The position numbers were made by a program, and so were the translations under genes. Positions 42,173 through 50,716 of a stretch of DNA of 64,000 nucleotides are shown here, piece after piece. Source of the stretch: LMUY01 sp965199165 (GTDB lineage Bacteria > Pseudomonadota > Alphaproteobacteria > Acetobacterales > Acetobacteraceae). Numbering within the stretch: position 1 is the stretch's first letter; each line of letters opens with the position of its first letter. The notes below the pieces were generated by a model. The model did no database searches, was not told the origin of the DNA, and saw only the letters and a program-made list of their open reading frames with translations. The stretch is from contig OZ240681.1 of assembly GCA_965199165.1 (NCBI GenBank), forward strand, positions 3,348,001 through 3,412,000, read 5' to 3'.

Positions 42173-42940
42173 TCAGCTTCCGGCCGGTCCGGCGTGCTGG
42201 GTGCTCAGGTAGTTCTGCAGCACGGCTTCGGGCGCGCCATCGTCGCGGATGCGGCCGTGATCCAGCCAGATCACCCGCGTCGCCCACTCCCGCACGATGG
42301 AGTCGAGGTGCGAGGATAGGACGAGGATCTCCGCCGTCCGCACCAGCGCCTCCAGCCGCGCCCGGGCCTTGTCCAGGAAGTTGGCGTCACCCGCCAGGAA
42401 CCACTCGTCCATCAGGAGGATTTGCGGCCGGATCGCGGTGGCCATGCCGAAGGCGAGCCGTACGCCCATGCCCGACGAGTAGAGCCGCACCGGCAACTCC
42501 ATGAACTCGCCCAACTCGGCGAAGTCCATCACGTCCTCCACCATGGCGGCGATCTCGGGCTGCGACATCTGGTTGTACAGGCCGCGCAGCATGATGTTCT
42601 CGCGGCCCGACAGGTCCGGGTTCATGCCGGCGTTCACGTCCAGCAGGGAGCCGATCACGCCCGTGACCTCTACGCGCCCGACCACGGGCTCGTAGATGCC
42701 CGCCAGCGTCCGCAGCAGCGTGCTCTTGCCGGCGCCGTTGCCGCCCACCAGGCCCAGGCGGTCGCCGGGCCGCAGCGTGAAGGACACGTTGCGCAGCGCC
42801 TGCACGACGACACGGTGCTGCCTGTCCTCACCCAGTCGTCCGGAGGCTGCGGCGAACACCGTCTTCTTCAGGCTGCGGGCGCCGCCATGATAGATGGGGA
42901 ACTCGACGCTCAGCCCCTGCGCGTTGATGCCGGCGGTCAA
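42173..42940 (-). CDS. ABC transporter ATP-binding protein, polysaccharide-export type
   Basis: The 255-aa ATPase has Walker A GGNGAGKST near residue 67, the Q-loop region with IGSLLDVNAGMNPDLSGRENI typical of Wzt/TagH/KpsT-like exporters, signature YSSGMGVRLAF near 155, and Walker B ILLMDEWF near 175. This subfamily exports O-antigen, teichoic acid or capsule with a dedicated permease. No permease is adjacent on either side, so it is an orphan ATPase here. The start is TTG 42940 with no obvious ribosome-binding site. Confidence 0.88.
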   Translation of the reverse strand: MTAGINAQGLSVEFPIYHGGARSLKKTVFAAASGRLGEDRQHRVVVQALRNVSFTLRPGDRLGLVGGNGAGKSTLLRTLAGIYEPVVGRVEVTGVIGSLLDVNAGMNPDLSGRENIMLRGLYNQMSQPEIAAMVEDVMDFAELGEFMELPVRLYSSGMGVRLAFGMATAIRPQILLMDEWFLAGDANFLDKARARLEALVRTAEILVLSSHLDSIVREWATRVIWLDHGRIRDDGAPEAVLQNYLSTQHAGPAGS

Positions 42941-43259
42941 GGGGAGGACCGGGTGAGCCGGGATGCGGCGAGGAGAGGTCTCGGCATGGCGACGGCGGCG
43001 ATACCTGATCGGACGGGTTGCCGCAACATCGCCACGAAGTGGATCTACCTGCTCCGACGTTCACGCGACTGTGCTCTTAATAACACAGAAACTTGAAAAA
43101 GCGAGGCTCCCGTTGAGCGTGGTCCCGACCCGGCTTGTTCGTGATGCACCGCTTCGATAGGGACTTAGCCGGGCTTCCTACCGAGTGACCTGAGCGCCTG
43201 CCACCGAGTGGCGCAACCCTGGCCCGACTGGGCCAAGCCTGAACGGAGAACTGCCCCGT
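42941..43259. other. 319-nt divergent intergenic region
   Basis: This lies between the ABC ATPase (minus) and the lytic transglycosylase (plus). I find no convincing gene. There is an AT-richer patch around 43070-43105 and a short direct repeat ACCGAGTG at about 43179 and 43204. Promoters for both flanking genes must lie here, but I see no element strong enough to call. Confidence 0.4.
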
Positions 43260-44684
43260 ATGATTGGCGCCCCGCACTGTCCCTCGCCGAATGCAGCATC
43301 CCGCACCACCGCCCGCAACGGCTTGCGCGCCGTCGGGTGCCTGGGCGTGCTGGGGCTGCTGTCTGCCTGCGCGGGCGGCCAGCAGATCAGCAGCTCGCAG
43401 GAGGCAGCCCAGTACGAGCAGCGCGCCCACCACTCCTACGTCGCTCCGGGGCCGCGCAACGATCCATGGGGCCCGTATGTCCACGAGGCGTCGAGCAAGT
43501 TCGACGTGCCCGAGCGTTGGATACGCGAGGTGATGCGCGTCGAATCCGGTGGGCGGACCGAGATGAACGGGATGCCGATCACCTCCGGTGCCGGCGCCAT
43601 GGGGCTGATGCAGGTGATGCCGGCGACCTATGACGAGCTGAAGGCTCGATACGGCCTGGACGATGACCCGTACGACCCGCACAACAGCATCCTTGCCGGC
43701 ACCGCCTACATCCGCGAACTGTATGACCTCTACGGCTCGCCGGGCTTCCTGGCCGCCTATAACGGCGGCCCCGGCCGGCTGGACGACTACCTGACCCGCA
43801 ACCGGCCGCTGCCGGACGAGACCCGGCGCTATGTCGCCAAGATCGGGCCCTACATCACCGATGCGTTCCCCAACCGGCGTTCGACCGCCGAGATGTATGC
43901 GATGAACTCGCTGCCGACGAGCATCCCGGCCGGCCCGCGCTACAGTGCCCCGGCGGACACGGCCACCGCCGCCTACGTGCCCCCACCGGCGCCTGCGCGC
44001 GCGGCACCCGTCCAGCCGCCGGTCGAGGTGGCATACGCCCCGCCGTCCGACGCGGATGGGGCATTCGACCCGCCGCCGGGGTGGACGCCGAAGAACATGT
44101 CTCGGGGCGAGGTCGCGGCGTACGTGCCTCCGCCAGCCGAGCCGCCACCGGCGGCGGCGACCCAGGTTGCCGCTGCCGAGCCTGCCCCCATGCCGTTCGT
44201 CCCGCCCGCTCCGACGCGGCCGGCGTATCGTGAGGCGGCTGAGCCGGCGCCGGCGCATGTGGCGCAATTCGCCGCCCTGCCGCAACCGCGGCTCCCAACC
44301 CCGCCGATCCCCACGGTCCAAACCGCGTCCGCCTACGGTTACGCGAGCCAGGAGCCGGCGCAGCGGCAGCAGGGCTTCCGCCTGGTCGCCCCGGCCTACG
44401 CGGCACCTGCTCCGGTGTATCACGGCGCGCCGGGTGGCTGGGCCATACAGGTCGGCGCGTTCGGGAACGAGGGCTTGGCGCATATCGCTGTCGGCGCCGC
44501 ACGCGAGCAGGCCGGTGCAGTCCTCTCCGGGGCCAGGCCAGCGGTGGCCGGCATCCACGAGGCGCATGGCACGCTGTTCCGCGCCCGGTTGACCGGCCTA
44601 TCCCGCGAGTCTGCGACGCAGGCATGTGATCGCCTCAGGGGGCATGGGAGCTGCATCGTCCTTTCGCCGGACGCACAATCCTAG
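43260..44684 (+). CDS. Lipoprotein lytic transglycosylase with C-terminal SPOR domain
   Basis: The 474-aa protein has a lipoprotein signal (lipobox LLSAC, Cys37 after an unusually long N-region), a family-1 soluble lytic transglycosylase domain at about residues 75-200 (catalytic Glu in MRVESGG; GAMGLMQVMPATYDELK; AAYNGGPGRLDDYL; TRRYVAKI), a Pro/Ala-rich linker of about 190 residues, and a C-terminal SPOR domain (about 395-470, WAIQVGAFGN and LFRARLTGLS). It cleaves peptidoglycan glycan strands, and SPOR should target it to denuded glycan at the septum. Confidence 0.9.
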   Translation: MIGAPHCPSPNAASRTTARNGLRAVGCLGVLGLLSACAGGQQISSSQEAAQYEQRAHHSYVAPGPRNDPWGPYVHEASSKFDVPERWIREVMRVESGGRTEMNGMPITSGAGAMGLMQVMPATYDELKARYGLDDDPYDPHNSILAGTAYIRELYDLYGSPGFLAAYNGGPGRLDDYLTRNRPLPDETRRYVAKIGPYITDAFPNRRSTAEMYAMNSLPTSIPAGPRYSAPADTATAAYVPPPAPARAAPVQPPVEVAYAPPSDADGAFDPPPGWTPKNMSRGEVAAYVPPPAEPPPAAATQVAAAEPAPMPFVPPAPTRPAYREAAEPAPAHVAQFAALPQPRLPTPPIPTVQTASAYGYASQEPAQRQQGFRLVAPAYAAPAPVYHGAPGGWAIQVGAFGNEGLAHIAVGAAREQAGAVLSGARPAVAGIHEAHGTLFRARLTGLSRESATQACDRLRGHGSCIVLSPDAQS

Positions 44685-44757
44685 CGCGTCCGACGATGGT
44701 CCTTCCTCAGTCAAGCTGGGCATGATCGAAGAGATGGCGCTCTGACGGCGCCTTGGC

Positions 44758-44788
44758 GCTTGCCTCCTGAGGCTCGCAGGAGGCAAGC
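44758..44788. terminator. Perfect 12-bp stem-loop after the lytic transglycosylase gene
   Basis: GCTTGCCTCCTG (44758-44769) and CAGGAGGCAAGC (44777-44788) pair perfectly around AGGCTCG. It is 73 nt after the transglycosylase stop and 33 nt before the CoA-transferase start. Only two T residues follow on the plus strand, so it may be a terminator of the Rho-assisted kind or a leader structure for the CoA-transferase mRNA. Confidence 0.5.
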
Positions 44789-44820
44789 TTCGTCGCGTCG
44801 ACAAGAAAGAACCGGGCGGA

Positions 44821-45501
44821 ATGATCGATAAGCGCGTCGCCACCGTGGCGGCGGCCCTGGACGGTATCGCAGATGGCGCGACGGTCCTGGTCGGCGGCTT
44901 CGGCGCGGTGGGGCAACCGAACCAGCTCATCGACGGGTTGATCGAGCAGGGCGCGAGCGACTTGGTGATCGTCGCCAACAACTCCGGCGTGGCGGAGTTC
45001 GGCCTGGCCAAGCTGATGAAGATGGGCCGCGTTCGGCGGATCGTCTGCTCGTTCCCACGCTCCGCCGGCTCTTTCGTGTTCGAGGAGCTGTATCGCGCCG
45101 GCAAGATCGAACTCGAGCTTGTGCCGCAGGGAACACTGGCCGAGCGCATGCGCGCCGCGGGCGCCGGCATCCCGGCCTTCTATACGCCGACCGCGTTCGG
45201 CACCAAGTTGGCGGAGGGCAAGCCGACCGCGGAGATCAACGGGCGCAGTTGCGTCCTGGAATATGCTCTACACGGTGACGTGGCGCTGGTGGAGGCCTGG
45301 GAAGGCGACCGGTGGGGCAACCTGACCTACCGGGAGAGCGGCCGCAACTTCAACCCGGTCATGGCAGCCGCCGCGACGCTGACGGTGGCGCAGGTGCAGA
45401 CCATCGTCGAACTCGGCAGCCTGCCGCCGGAATGCGTCGTCACGCCGGGTGTGTACGTGAACCGCGTCGTCCAGGTGAAGCATGCCGGACCGCAAGGATG
45501 A
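44821..45501 (+). CDS. scoA: 3-oxoacid CoA-transferase, subunit A
   Basis: The 226-aa alpha subunit of a succinyl-CoA:3-oxoacid CoA transferase, used in ketone-body or beta-ketoadipate metabolism. Family features are VLVGGFGAVGQPNQLIDGL near residue 22, the ANNSG motif near 52, and FYTPTAFGTKLAEGK near 120. ATG 44821 is the natural start. It is followed by subunit B after 28 nt. Lack of pca or other aromatic genes nearby favours acetoacetate as substrate, by inference. Confidence 0.92.
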   Translation: MIDKRVATVAAALDGIADGATVLVGGFGAVGQPNQLIDGLIEQGASDLVIVANNSGVAEFGLAKLMKMGRVRRIVCSFPRSAGSFVFEELYRAGKIELELVPQGTLAERMRAAGAGIPAFYTPTAFGTKLAEGKPTAEINGRSCVLEYALHGDVALVEAWEGDRWGNLTYRESGRNFNPVMAAAATLTVAQVQTIVELGSLPPECVVTPGVYVNRVVQVKHAGPQG

Positions 45502-45529
45502 TGCCGCCGGGCCGGAGGGAAGCACAGCC

Positions 45530-46177
45530 ATGACCATCGAGGTGCGCGACCGTGTCGCCATGGCGGCGCGGGTTGCGGCGGATATTCCTGAGGGATGGTG
45601 GGTGAACCTCGGGATCGGCATCCCGGTGCTGGTGGCCGATCACGTCCCGCTCGACCGCGAGGTCGTCTTCCATTCCGAAAACGGTGTCCTCGGGATGGGG
45701 CCGGCGCCGCCGCCGGATCAGGTCGATCCGTGGTTGATCAACGCCGGGAAGACCCACATCACCCTGCGGCAGGGGGGTAGCTACGTCCACCAGGCGGACA
45801 GCTTCAGCATCATCCGCGGCGGCCATCTGGATCTGTGCGTGCTCGGTGCGTTCGAGGTCGCGGAGAATGGCGACGTCGCCAACTGGTCGCGCTCGGACAA
45901 CGACTTCGCTCCGGCCGTCGGCGGTGCCATGGACCTGGCTGCGGGCGCCAAGCGACTTTGGACTGTCATGGAGCACACGACCAAATCCGGCGAGCCGCGC
46001 CTGGTGCGCACATGCTCGTACCCGCTGACCGCGCTGGGCGCCGTCAGGCGGGTCTACACGAACCTGGCCGTGCTGGACGTGACGGAGCGCGGCTTCGTCG
46101 TTCGGGATATCGTCCCGGGGCTCGACTTCGCCGGGCTGCAGGAGCGGACCGCCGCCCCGCTGCATCGCCCGGCCTGA
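45530..46177 (+). CDS. scoB: 3-oxoacid CoA-transferase, subunit B
   Basis: The 215-aa beta subunit provides the catalytic glutamate, here in HSENGVLGMGP near residue 47, after the VNLGIGIPVLVADHV region. GGHLDLCVLGAFEV near 103 and GGAMDLAAGAKRLW near 130 are family motifs. I chose ATG 45530 because a strong GGAGGGA site precedes it; ATG 45482 is in frame and would overlap subunit A. Together with subunit A it forms a heterotetramer. Confidence 0.92.
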   Translation: MTIEVRDRVAMAARVAADIPEGWWVNLGIGIPVLVADHVPLDREVVFHSENGVLGMGPAPPPDQVDPWLINAGKTHITLRQGGSYVHQADSFSIIRGGHLDLCVLGAFEVAENGDVANWSRSDNDFAPAVGGAMDLAAGAKRLWTVMEHTTKSGEPRLVRTCSYPLTALGAVRRVYTNLAVLDVTERGFVVRDIVPGLDFAGLQERTAAPLHRPA

Positions 46178-46180
46178 GTT

Positions 46181-46549
46181 TCACCGTCCCAGGTTGGGCG
46201 TCACGCCCGTTCCGTCGGCCGGGGCGTTCACCCGGTCGGCATTGCTCACCTGCGTCCCGCCGGACGATAGCGTGCCGCTCGGAGTGCTGCTGAACGGCGT
46301 GCTGTTGGTCGGGCCGGCGTCCAGCGTCCGGCTGCCCTCGCCGGCGACGCGGTCGACCGGCGGCAGTCCCGGCGGCGCGATGTTCGGGACCGGGGCGTCA
46401 GTCAGGACATGGCCGTTCACCGTTTCATCGGTCTGCGCGGCTGCCAGCGTCGGGAAGCCGGTTGCGCCGGCGCCAGTGTCCGGCGTGACGAGGAAGGCCA
46501 TCGGCGACGTGAACAAGCCGACGGCAAGGACGAGTGTGCTGGAGCGCAT
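46181..46549 (-). CDS. Secreted low-complexity hypothetical protein, 122 aa
   Basis: The ATG at 46547-46549 follows a GGGG site and starts a signal peptide (residues about 1-38, SSTLVLAVGLFTSPMAF with a likely cleavage after LAAAQ). The mature part is disordered, rich in Pro, Thr, Ser, Gly and Asn (STPFSSTPSGTLSSGGTQ). No family is recognised. It converges with scoB with only 3 nt between the stops. Confidence 0.5.
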   Translation of the reverse strand: MRSSTLVLAVGLFTSPMAFLVTPDTGAGATGFPTLAAAQTDETVNGHVLTDAPVPNIAPPGLPPVDRVAGEGSRTLDAGPTNSTPFSSTPSGTLSSGGTQVSNADRVNAPADGTGVTPNLGR

Positions 46550-46791
46550 GGTGCATCCCCTTTCGTCCGAGCAATGCCTGGTGGGTGAACTCGGTTGCAC
46601 GTGCCCGCTTCCCATCTCTGTGATCAATACGCCCCACGGCTTGGGGCTGCACTTCGGTAGGAAACTTGGCTGCCTAGAGCAAACGCCTTGCGCATCACTG
46701 GCGCGAGTCATGCATACTCCGGGCTCAACCTATGTGGACTCGGCCAAGCCGGCCGGAACTCCGCTGCGGATCAGACCTCGCGTGGTGAAAC

Positions 46792-47697
46792 TTGCCTCTG
46801 CTGACCGTTCGACACGTCACGACCTACCGCTATCGCCACCCCGTGGCGTTCGGCGAGCACCGGATGATGTTCCGGCCGCGCGACAGCCATGACCAGCGCC
46901 TTGTCTCGCACGCGCTGAGCATCAGCCCGCAGCCATCCTCGTTGCAATGGTCCATCGACGTGTTCGGCAACTCGGTGACGTGGGCGCGTTTCGCCCGGCG
47001 CGACGATAGGCTGGTGTTCGAGAGCGTGTTGGAGGTCGACCACACCGAGGCGCCGGCCATGGCGAGTGCCATCGCCGACTACGCCCGGCGCTTCCCGTTC
47101 GCCTACGATGCCGACGAGATGCCGGACCTGCTCCGATCGATCGAGCGGCAGATGCACGATCCTGGACATGTGGTCGACCGCTGGGCGCATCAGTTCCTGG
47201 ACGAGCACGGGCCCACGCAGACCGTGGACCTGCTGACGCGCATGACGAAGGCGATCAGCCACCGCTTCACCTACAAGGCGCGCCACGAGCCGGGTATCCA
47301 GGATCCGCGTACCACGCTCCGGTTGGAGACGGGAACCTGCCGCGACTACGCGGTGCTGATGATGGAAGCGGTTCGCTCGCTCGGCATGGCGGCGCGGTTC
47401 GTCTCCGGCTACCTCCACGTGCCAGCCCGCGCCCATCCCGGCGAGGCCGAGCGGCACGGCGGCGGGAACACTCATGCCTGGCTGCAGGTCTACCTTCCCG
47501 GCGCGGGTTGGGTGGAGTTCGACCCGACCAACGGGATCATCGGCACGCGCGGGCTGGTGCGCGTCGCCGCCGTGCGCGACCCTGGCATGGCCGTGCCGCT
47601 CTCCGGGAGCTGGACCGGCGCGGCCGCCGATTGCCTCGGGATGGACGTGTCGGTCCGCGTGTCCGAAACCCTGGCGCCCGTCCAAGCCGCCTCCTGA
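46792..47697 (+). CDS. Transglutaminase-like cysteine protease family protein
   Basis: The 301-aa product has an N-terminal beta-sandwich (LTVRHVTTYRYRHPVAFGEHRMMFRPR) followed by a transglutaminase-like core with a full triad: Cys in GTCRDYAVLMMEA near residue 183, His in GNTHAWLQVY near 225 and Asp in FDPTNG near 243. This is the bacterial transglutaminase N-terminal plus core arrangement. The start is TTG 46792. It is followed after 13 nt by a second, related protein. The biological substrate is unknown. Confidence 0.88.
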   Translation: MPLLTVRHVTTYRYRHPVAFGEHRMMFRPRDSHDQRLVSHALSISPQPSSLQWSIDVFGNSVTWARFARRDDRLVFESVLEVDHTEAPAMASAIADYARRFPFAYDADEMPDLLRSIERQMHDPGHVVDRWAHQFLDEHGPTQTVDLLTRMTKAISHRFTYKARHEPGIQDPRTTLRLETGTCRDYAVLMMEAVRSLGMAARFVSGYLHVPARAHPGEAERHGGGNTHAWLQVYLPGAGWVEFDPTNGIIGTRGLVRVAAVRDPGMAVPLSGSWTGAAADCLGMDVSVRVSETLAPVQAAS

Positions 47698-47710
47698 GGA
47701 GACCCCCGCA

Positions 47711-48532
47711 ATGCGCATCCGCTGCGGCTTCCGCATCGCCTATGACTTCTCCCAGCCCGTGCCGATGCTGCTGGCGTTGAGCGTCCACCCGTCGCGCGAG
47801 CAGGACCTGCTGACCCGGCCGGTGTTGCACACCAACCCGGCCTTGGCGGTGCGCGGCTACACGGACGATTTCGGCAACGTCTGCCACCGCGTGCTGGCGC
47901 CGCAGGGGCGGGTGGAGCTGAGGACGGAGTTCGACATCACGGATGACGGCCTGGCCGACCCGGTGGAGCCGCAAGCCAGGCAGTTCCAGATCCAGGACCT
48001 GCCGGATGGCGCCCTGGTCTACCTCCTGGGCAGCCGGTACTGCGAGACGGACAAGCTGTCGAACATCGCCTGGTCGCTGTTCGGCGGCACGGAGCCGGGA
48101 TGGGCGCGCGTCCAGGCGATCTGCGACTTCGCGCACGAGCGCATCACCTTCGGCTACCATCACGCACGGCCCGACAAATCGGCCTGGGACGGCTATAACG
48201 AGCGGCAGGGCGTGTGTCGGGACTATGCCCACCTGGCGGTGACGCTGTGCCGCTGCATGAACATTCCCGCCCGGTATTGCACCGGCTACCTGGGCGACAT
48301 CGGTGTGCCGCCTTCCGATGCACCGATGGATTTCTCCGCCTGGTTCGAGGCCTATCTCGACGGTCCGGATGGCGGACGCTGGTACACCTTCGACGCGCGG
48401 CACAATTTTCCCCGCATCGGCCGCGTCCTGATGGCGCGCGGGCGGGATGCGACGGACGTGGCGCTCGTCACCAGCTTCGGCCCGGCCTGGCTCAGCATCT
48501 TCGAGGTGACGACCTACGAGTTGCCGGAGTAG
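47711..48532 (+). CDS. Second transglutaminase-like protein, atypical catalytic site
   Basis: A 273-aa paralogue-type protein with a beta-rich N-terminus (RIRCGFRIAYDFSQPVPMLLAL) and a transglutaminase core: Cys in GVCRDYAHLAVTLCR near residue 175 and Asp in FDARHN near 234. Where the catalytic His is expected (HAW) it reads DFSAWFEAY, so the triad is not canonical; I believe this is typical of the subfamily rather than a mutation. It is cotranscribed with the preceding gene. Confidence 0.85.
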   Translation: MRIRCGFRIAYDFSQPVPMLLALSVHPSREQDLLTRPVLHTNPALAVRGYTDDFGNVCHRVLAPQGRVELRTEFDITDDGLADPVEPQARQFQIQDLPDGALVYLLGSRYCETDKLSNIAWSLFGGTEPGWARVQAICDFAHERITFGYHHARPDKSAWDGYNERQGVCRDYAHLAVTLCRCMNIPARYCTGYLGDIGVPPSDAPMDFSAWFEAYLDGPDGGRWYTFDARHNFPRIGRVLMARGRDATDVALVTSFGPAWLSIFEVTTYELPE

Positions 48533-48561
48533 GCTGGCCGCGTTTCCGGGAGTGACCGCCT

Positions 48562-48918
48562 TTGCCTCAGCTTCGACTGGCTATCGCCGCCGCATCGTGC
48601 CTTGCCATCGCCGGGTGCCTGGCGCCCGTGCCAAGCCGGGCGCAGTTCTTCATCAGCGGGTCCCAGCTGGCCGCCGCCTGCGCCAGCCGCGCGGTGCCCG
48701 ACGAGCGGTCCTGCAGCGGCTACATCGCCGGAGCGTTGGATGAGGTGGTGTCGAATGCGGAGCTGAAGGCTGCGGTCTGCCCGCCAGCCAACGCCAAGCT
48801 CGGCGCGCTGCGAGAGGCCCTTGCCAAATTCGGCAAGGACAAACCGGACGAGACCAAGGGCTCGGGCGTGGCGTTGGTGCAGGCGATGCTGAAGGCGACC
48901 TATCCCTGCGGCAAGTGA
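48562..48918 (+). CDS. Rap1a/Tai-like secreted protein, 118 aa
   Basis: An N-terminal signal (LRLAIAAASCLAIAGCLAP) is either a lipoprotein signal (AGC) or a Sec signal cleaved near SRAQF. The mature part has AAACASRAVPDERSCSGYIAGALDEV, CPPANAKLGALREALAKFGKDKPD and a final YPCGK: paired cysteines and the GYIAG motif are characteristic of the Rap1a/Tai immunity family, which blocks type VI amidase effectors in Serratia. No T6SS gene or effector is near, so an immunity role is unproven. The start is TTG 48562. Confidence 0.7.
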   Translation: MPQLRLAIAAASCLAIAGCLAPVPSRAQFFISGSQLAAACASRAVPDERSCSGYIAGALDEVVSNAELKAAVCPPANAKLGALREALAKFGKDKPDETKGSGVALVQAMLKATYPCGK

Positions 48919-48948
48919 GTTGATGGCGGGCTGGGTCGGCAGCCGGCC

Positions 48949-50613
48949 TCAGCTTCCGGTCATGCTGGGCGTGATGGTGGCCGTGGCGCCAACCGGGCAG
49001 GAACCGCTGAGCACGGAGACGAACGCCCCCGGCGCCGGAGCGATGACCAGGGTGTTCGGCGGCTCGGCGACCCCGGAGGAGTTGCGGACCGTTGCCGGCA
49101 CTGCTGGCAGGTTCGGCAGCCTGACCTGAACGGCCTCGCCGGGCCGCAAATTCGGGTTGGGCCCGACCGTCAGGAAGGCGTGGTCGCAATCCAGCATGCG
49201 GACCAGCGGCACACCCGACGCCGTCGCGGTCCCGGCCTGCGCCTCCAGCGAGCGGACAACCCCATGGATGCCGGCGCGGACCGGCTGGTCGGCGGGCGGC
49301 TTGGCGGGCAAGTGGGCGACCCCGTCCTGGAGTTGGGCCACGTCGTTGGCCGCGGCGGCGCGCTCCCTGCGAAGATCGGCCAGACGCGAGCGTCCGGCAT
49401 CGGTGTTCGGAACCGGCTGCGCCAGCGCCTCGTCCAGCGCGGCCAGCCGTCCCCGAGCGGCCTCCAGCCGATCCTGCAGCAGGGATGCCGCCGGGTCTGG
49501 CTGTGGATCGGTGTGGATGGTCAGCAGCAGGGTGGATGGCTCGACCGATTGACCGCTGGTGACCGCAACGCTCGCGACCCGCCCGACGATGGCAGCGCGG
49601 AGCACCATCATCGGTGCGTTGAACGTCGCGGCGGGGATGCCGCTGCTGGTCAGCAGCCGCGGCAGCACCAGCACGCCCGCGACGCAGAGGCCCAGCAGGA
49701 TGGCGATCCCGGCGGCAAGCTGGGCGAAGCGGCGGCGGCGGGGCCGCACGACCTGGGACCGCGGCAGGGCGCCCAGGTCCTGGGTGGTGCCCGGGGCCGG
49801 CTCGACGGACCACAACCCGGCCATGGCAGGCGTCGGCCGTGGCGCGCCGGATGTCTCCGCAGGCAAGGCGCCATCCGCGTCCTCCACGGGCTCCGGGGGG
49901 ATGGCCCAATAGGCGGCCCGGGCGGCCGCTGGCGCCTCGGCCGCGGCTGCTTCCTCCACGGGGAGCGGCTCCTCCGGAAGCGGCTGCTTGGCCGGCGGAG
50001 CCTCGGCAGCCGACGTTACGACCGGATCGGGCTCGGCGACGGTCCACGCCTTCGGTTCGGCATCCTGCTCCGTCGCCGGCTCGCGGTCGGCTTCCTTGTC
50101 CGTGGGCTGCTCCGACTCGGCCTCTGGAAGCTCGGGCTCGGCATATGGCTGGCTCTCGTCCGCGGCCGACGGTTCGGCCCTGCGCCAGAACGGCGTATGG
50201 AGCGGAAGCGGCTCGGAGGGCGCGCCCGGTGCCGAAGGAGCGACGTCCTCGATCACCTGCAACCAATCGGCCGTCGCCTGCCCGTCAGCGGTAGGTCCGT
50301 CGACGATAGGGAGAGGCTGCGGAGCCGTGCTCGCCTCGTCGACCTTCGTCGGAGCGTCCTGACCTCGCCAGAACGCCGGGTCTGCCGGGATGAGGCTGAT
50401 GCCGGGCACCTTCAGCGTAGCCCGGGACGGTCCGGGGGGCGCGAAGCGGGTATGCGGTGTCCACGGTGCAAAGGCCGGGGTTGCGAACACGGGCGGCTTC
50501 ACCACGCTGCGGCCGGGGTAGGCAGGTGGTAGCAACCCGCCCGCGTCCCTCGTCGCGGGATGCGACCACGCCGTCATCCGGATGGCCGACAACGCCTCAT
50601 GACCGAACTTCAT
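48949..50613 (-). CDS. HlyD/membrane-fusion-like protein with long disordered cytosolic N-terminus
   Basis: A 554-aa protein. Residues 1-305 are low-complexity, rich in Pro, Glu and Ala (PLPEEPLPVEEAAAAEAPAA) and have no signal. One membrane helix follows a basic patch (VRPRRRRFAQLAAGIAILLGLCVAGVLVLPRLL, about 308-335). The periplasmic part has a split biotinyl-lipoyl domain (AAIVGRVASVAVTSGQSVEP; GIHGVVRSLEAQAGTATASGVPLVRMLD) around a coiled hairpin, as in HlyD or Alg44-type adaptors. It may serve exopolysaccharide or protein export; no partner is adjacent. Confidence 0.7.
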   Translation of the reverse strand: MKFGHEALSAIRMTAWSHPATRDAGGLLPPAYPGRSVVKPPVFATPAFAPWTPHTRFAPPGPSRATLKVPGISLIPADPAFWRGQDAPTKVDEASTAPQPLPIVDGPTADGQATADWLQVIEDVAPSAPGAPSEPLPLHTPFWRRAEPSAADESQPYAEPELPEAESEQPTDKEADREPATEQDAEPKAWTVAEPDPVVTSAAEAPPAKQPLPEEPLPVEEAAAAEAPAAARAAYWAIPPEPVEDADGALPAETSGAPRPTPAMAGLWSVEPAPGTTQDLGALPRSQVVRPRRRRFAQLAAGIAILLGLCVAGVLVLPRLLTSSGIPAATFNAPMMVLRAAIVGRVASVAVTSGQSVEPSTLLLTIHTDPQPDPAASLLQDRLEAARGRLAALDEALAQPVPNTDAGRSRLADLRRERAAAANDVAQLQDGVAHLPAKPPADQPVRAGIHGVVRSLEAQAGTATASGVPLVRMLDCDHAFLTVGPNPNLRPGEAVQVRLPNLPAVPATVRNSSGVAEPPNTLVIAPAPGAFVSVLSGSCPVGATATITPSMTGS

Positions 50614-50716
50614 GCCGACTCCGGGTCATGCCTACGAACCAACGACCCGACACTCCCGTCCGGCGCAGCCGTGGCGTTAGCCGAGCGGTCCGTGGCACGT
50701 CAACACCGCCGCCACC

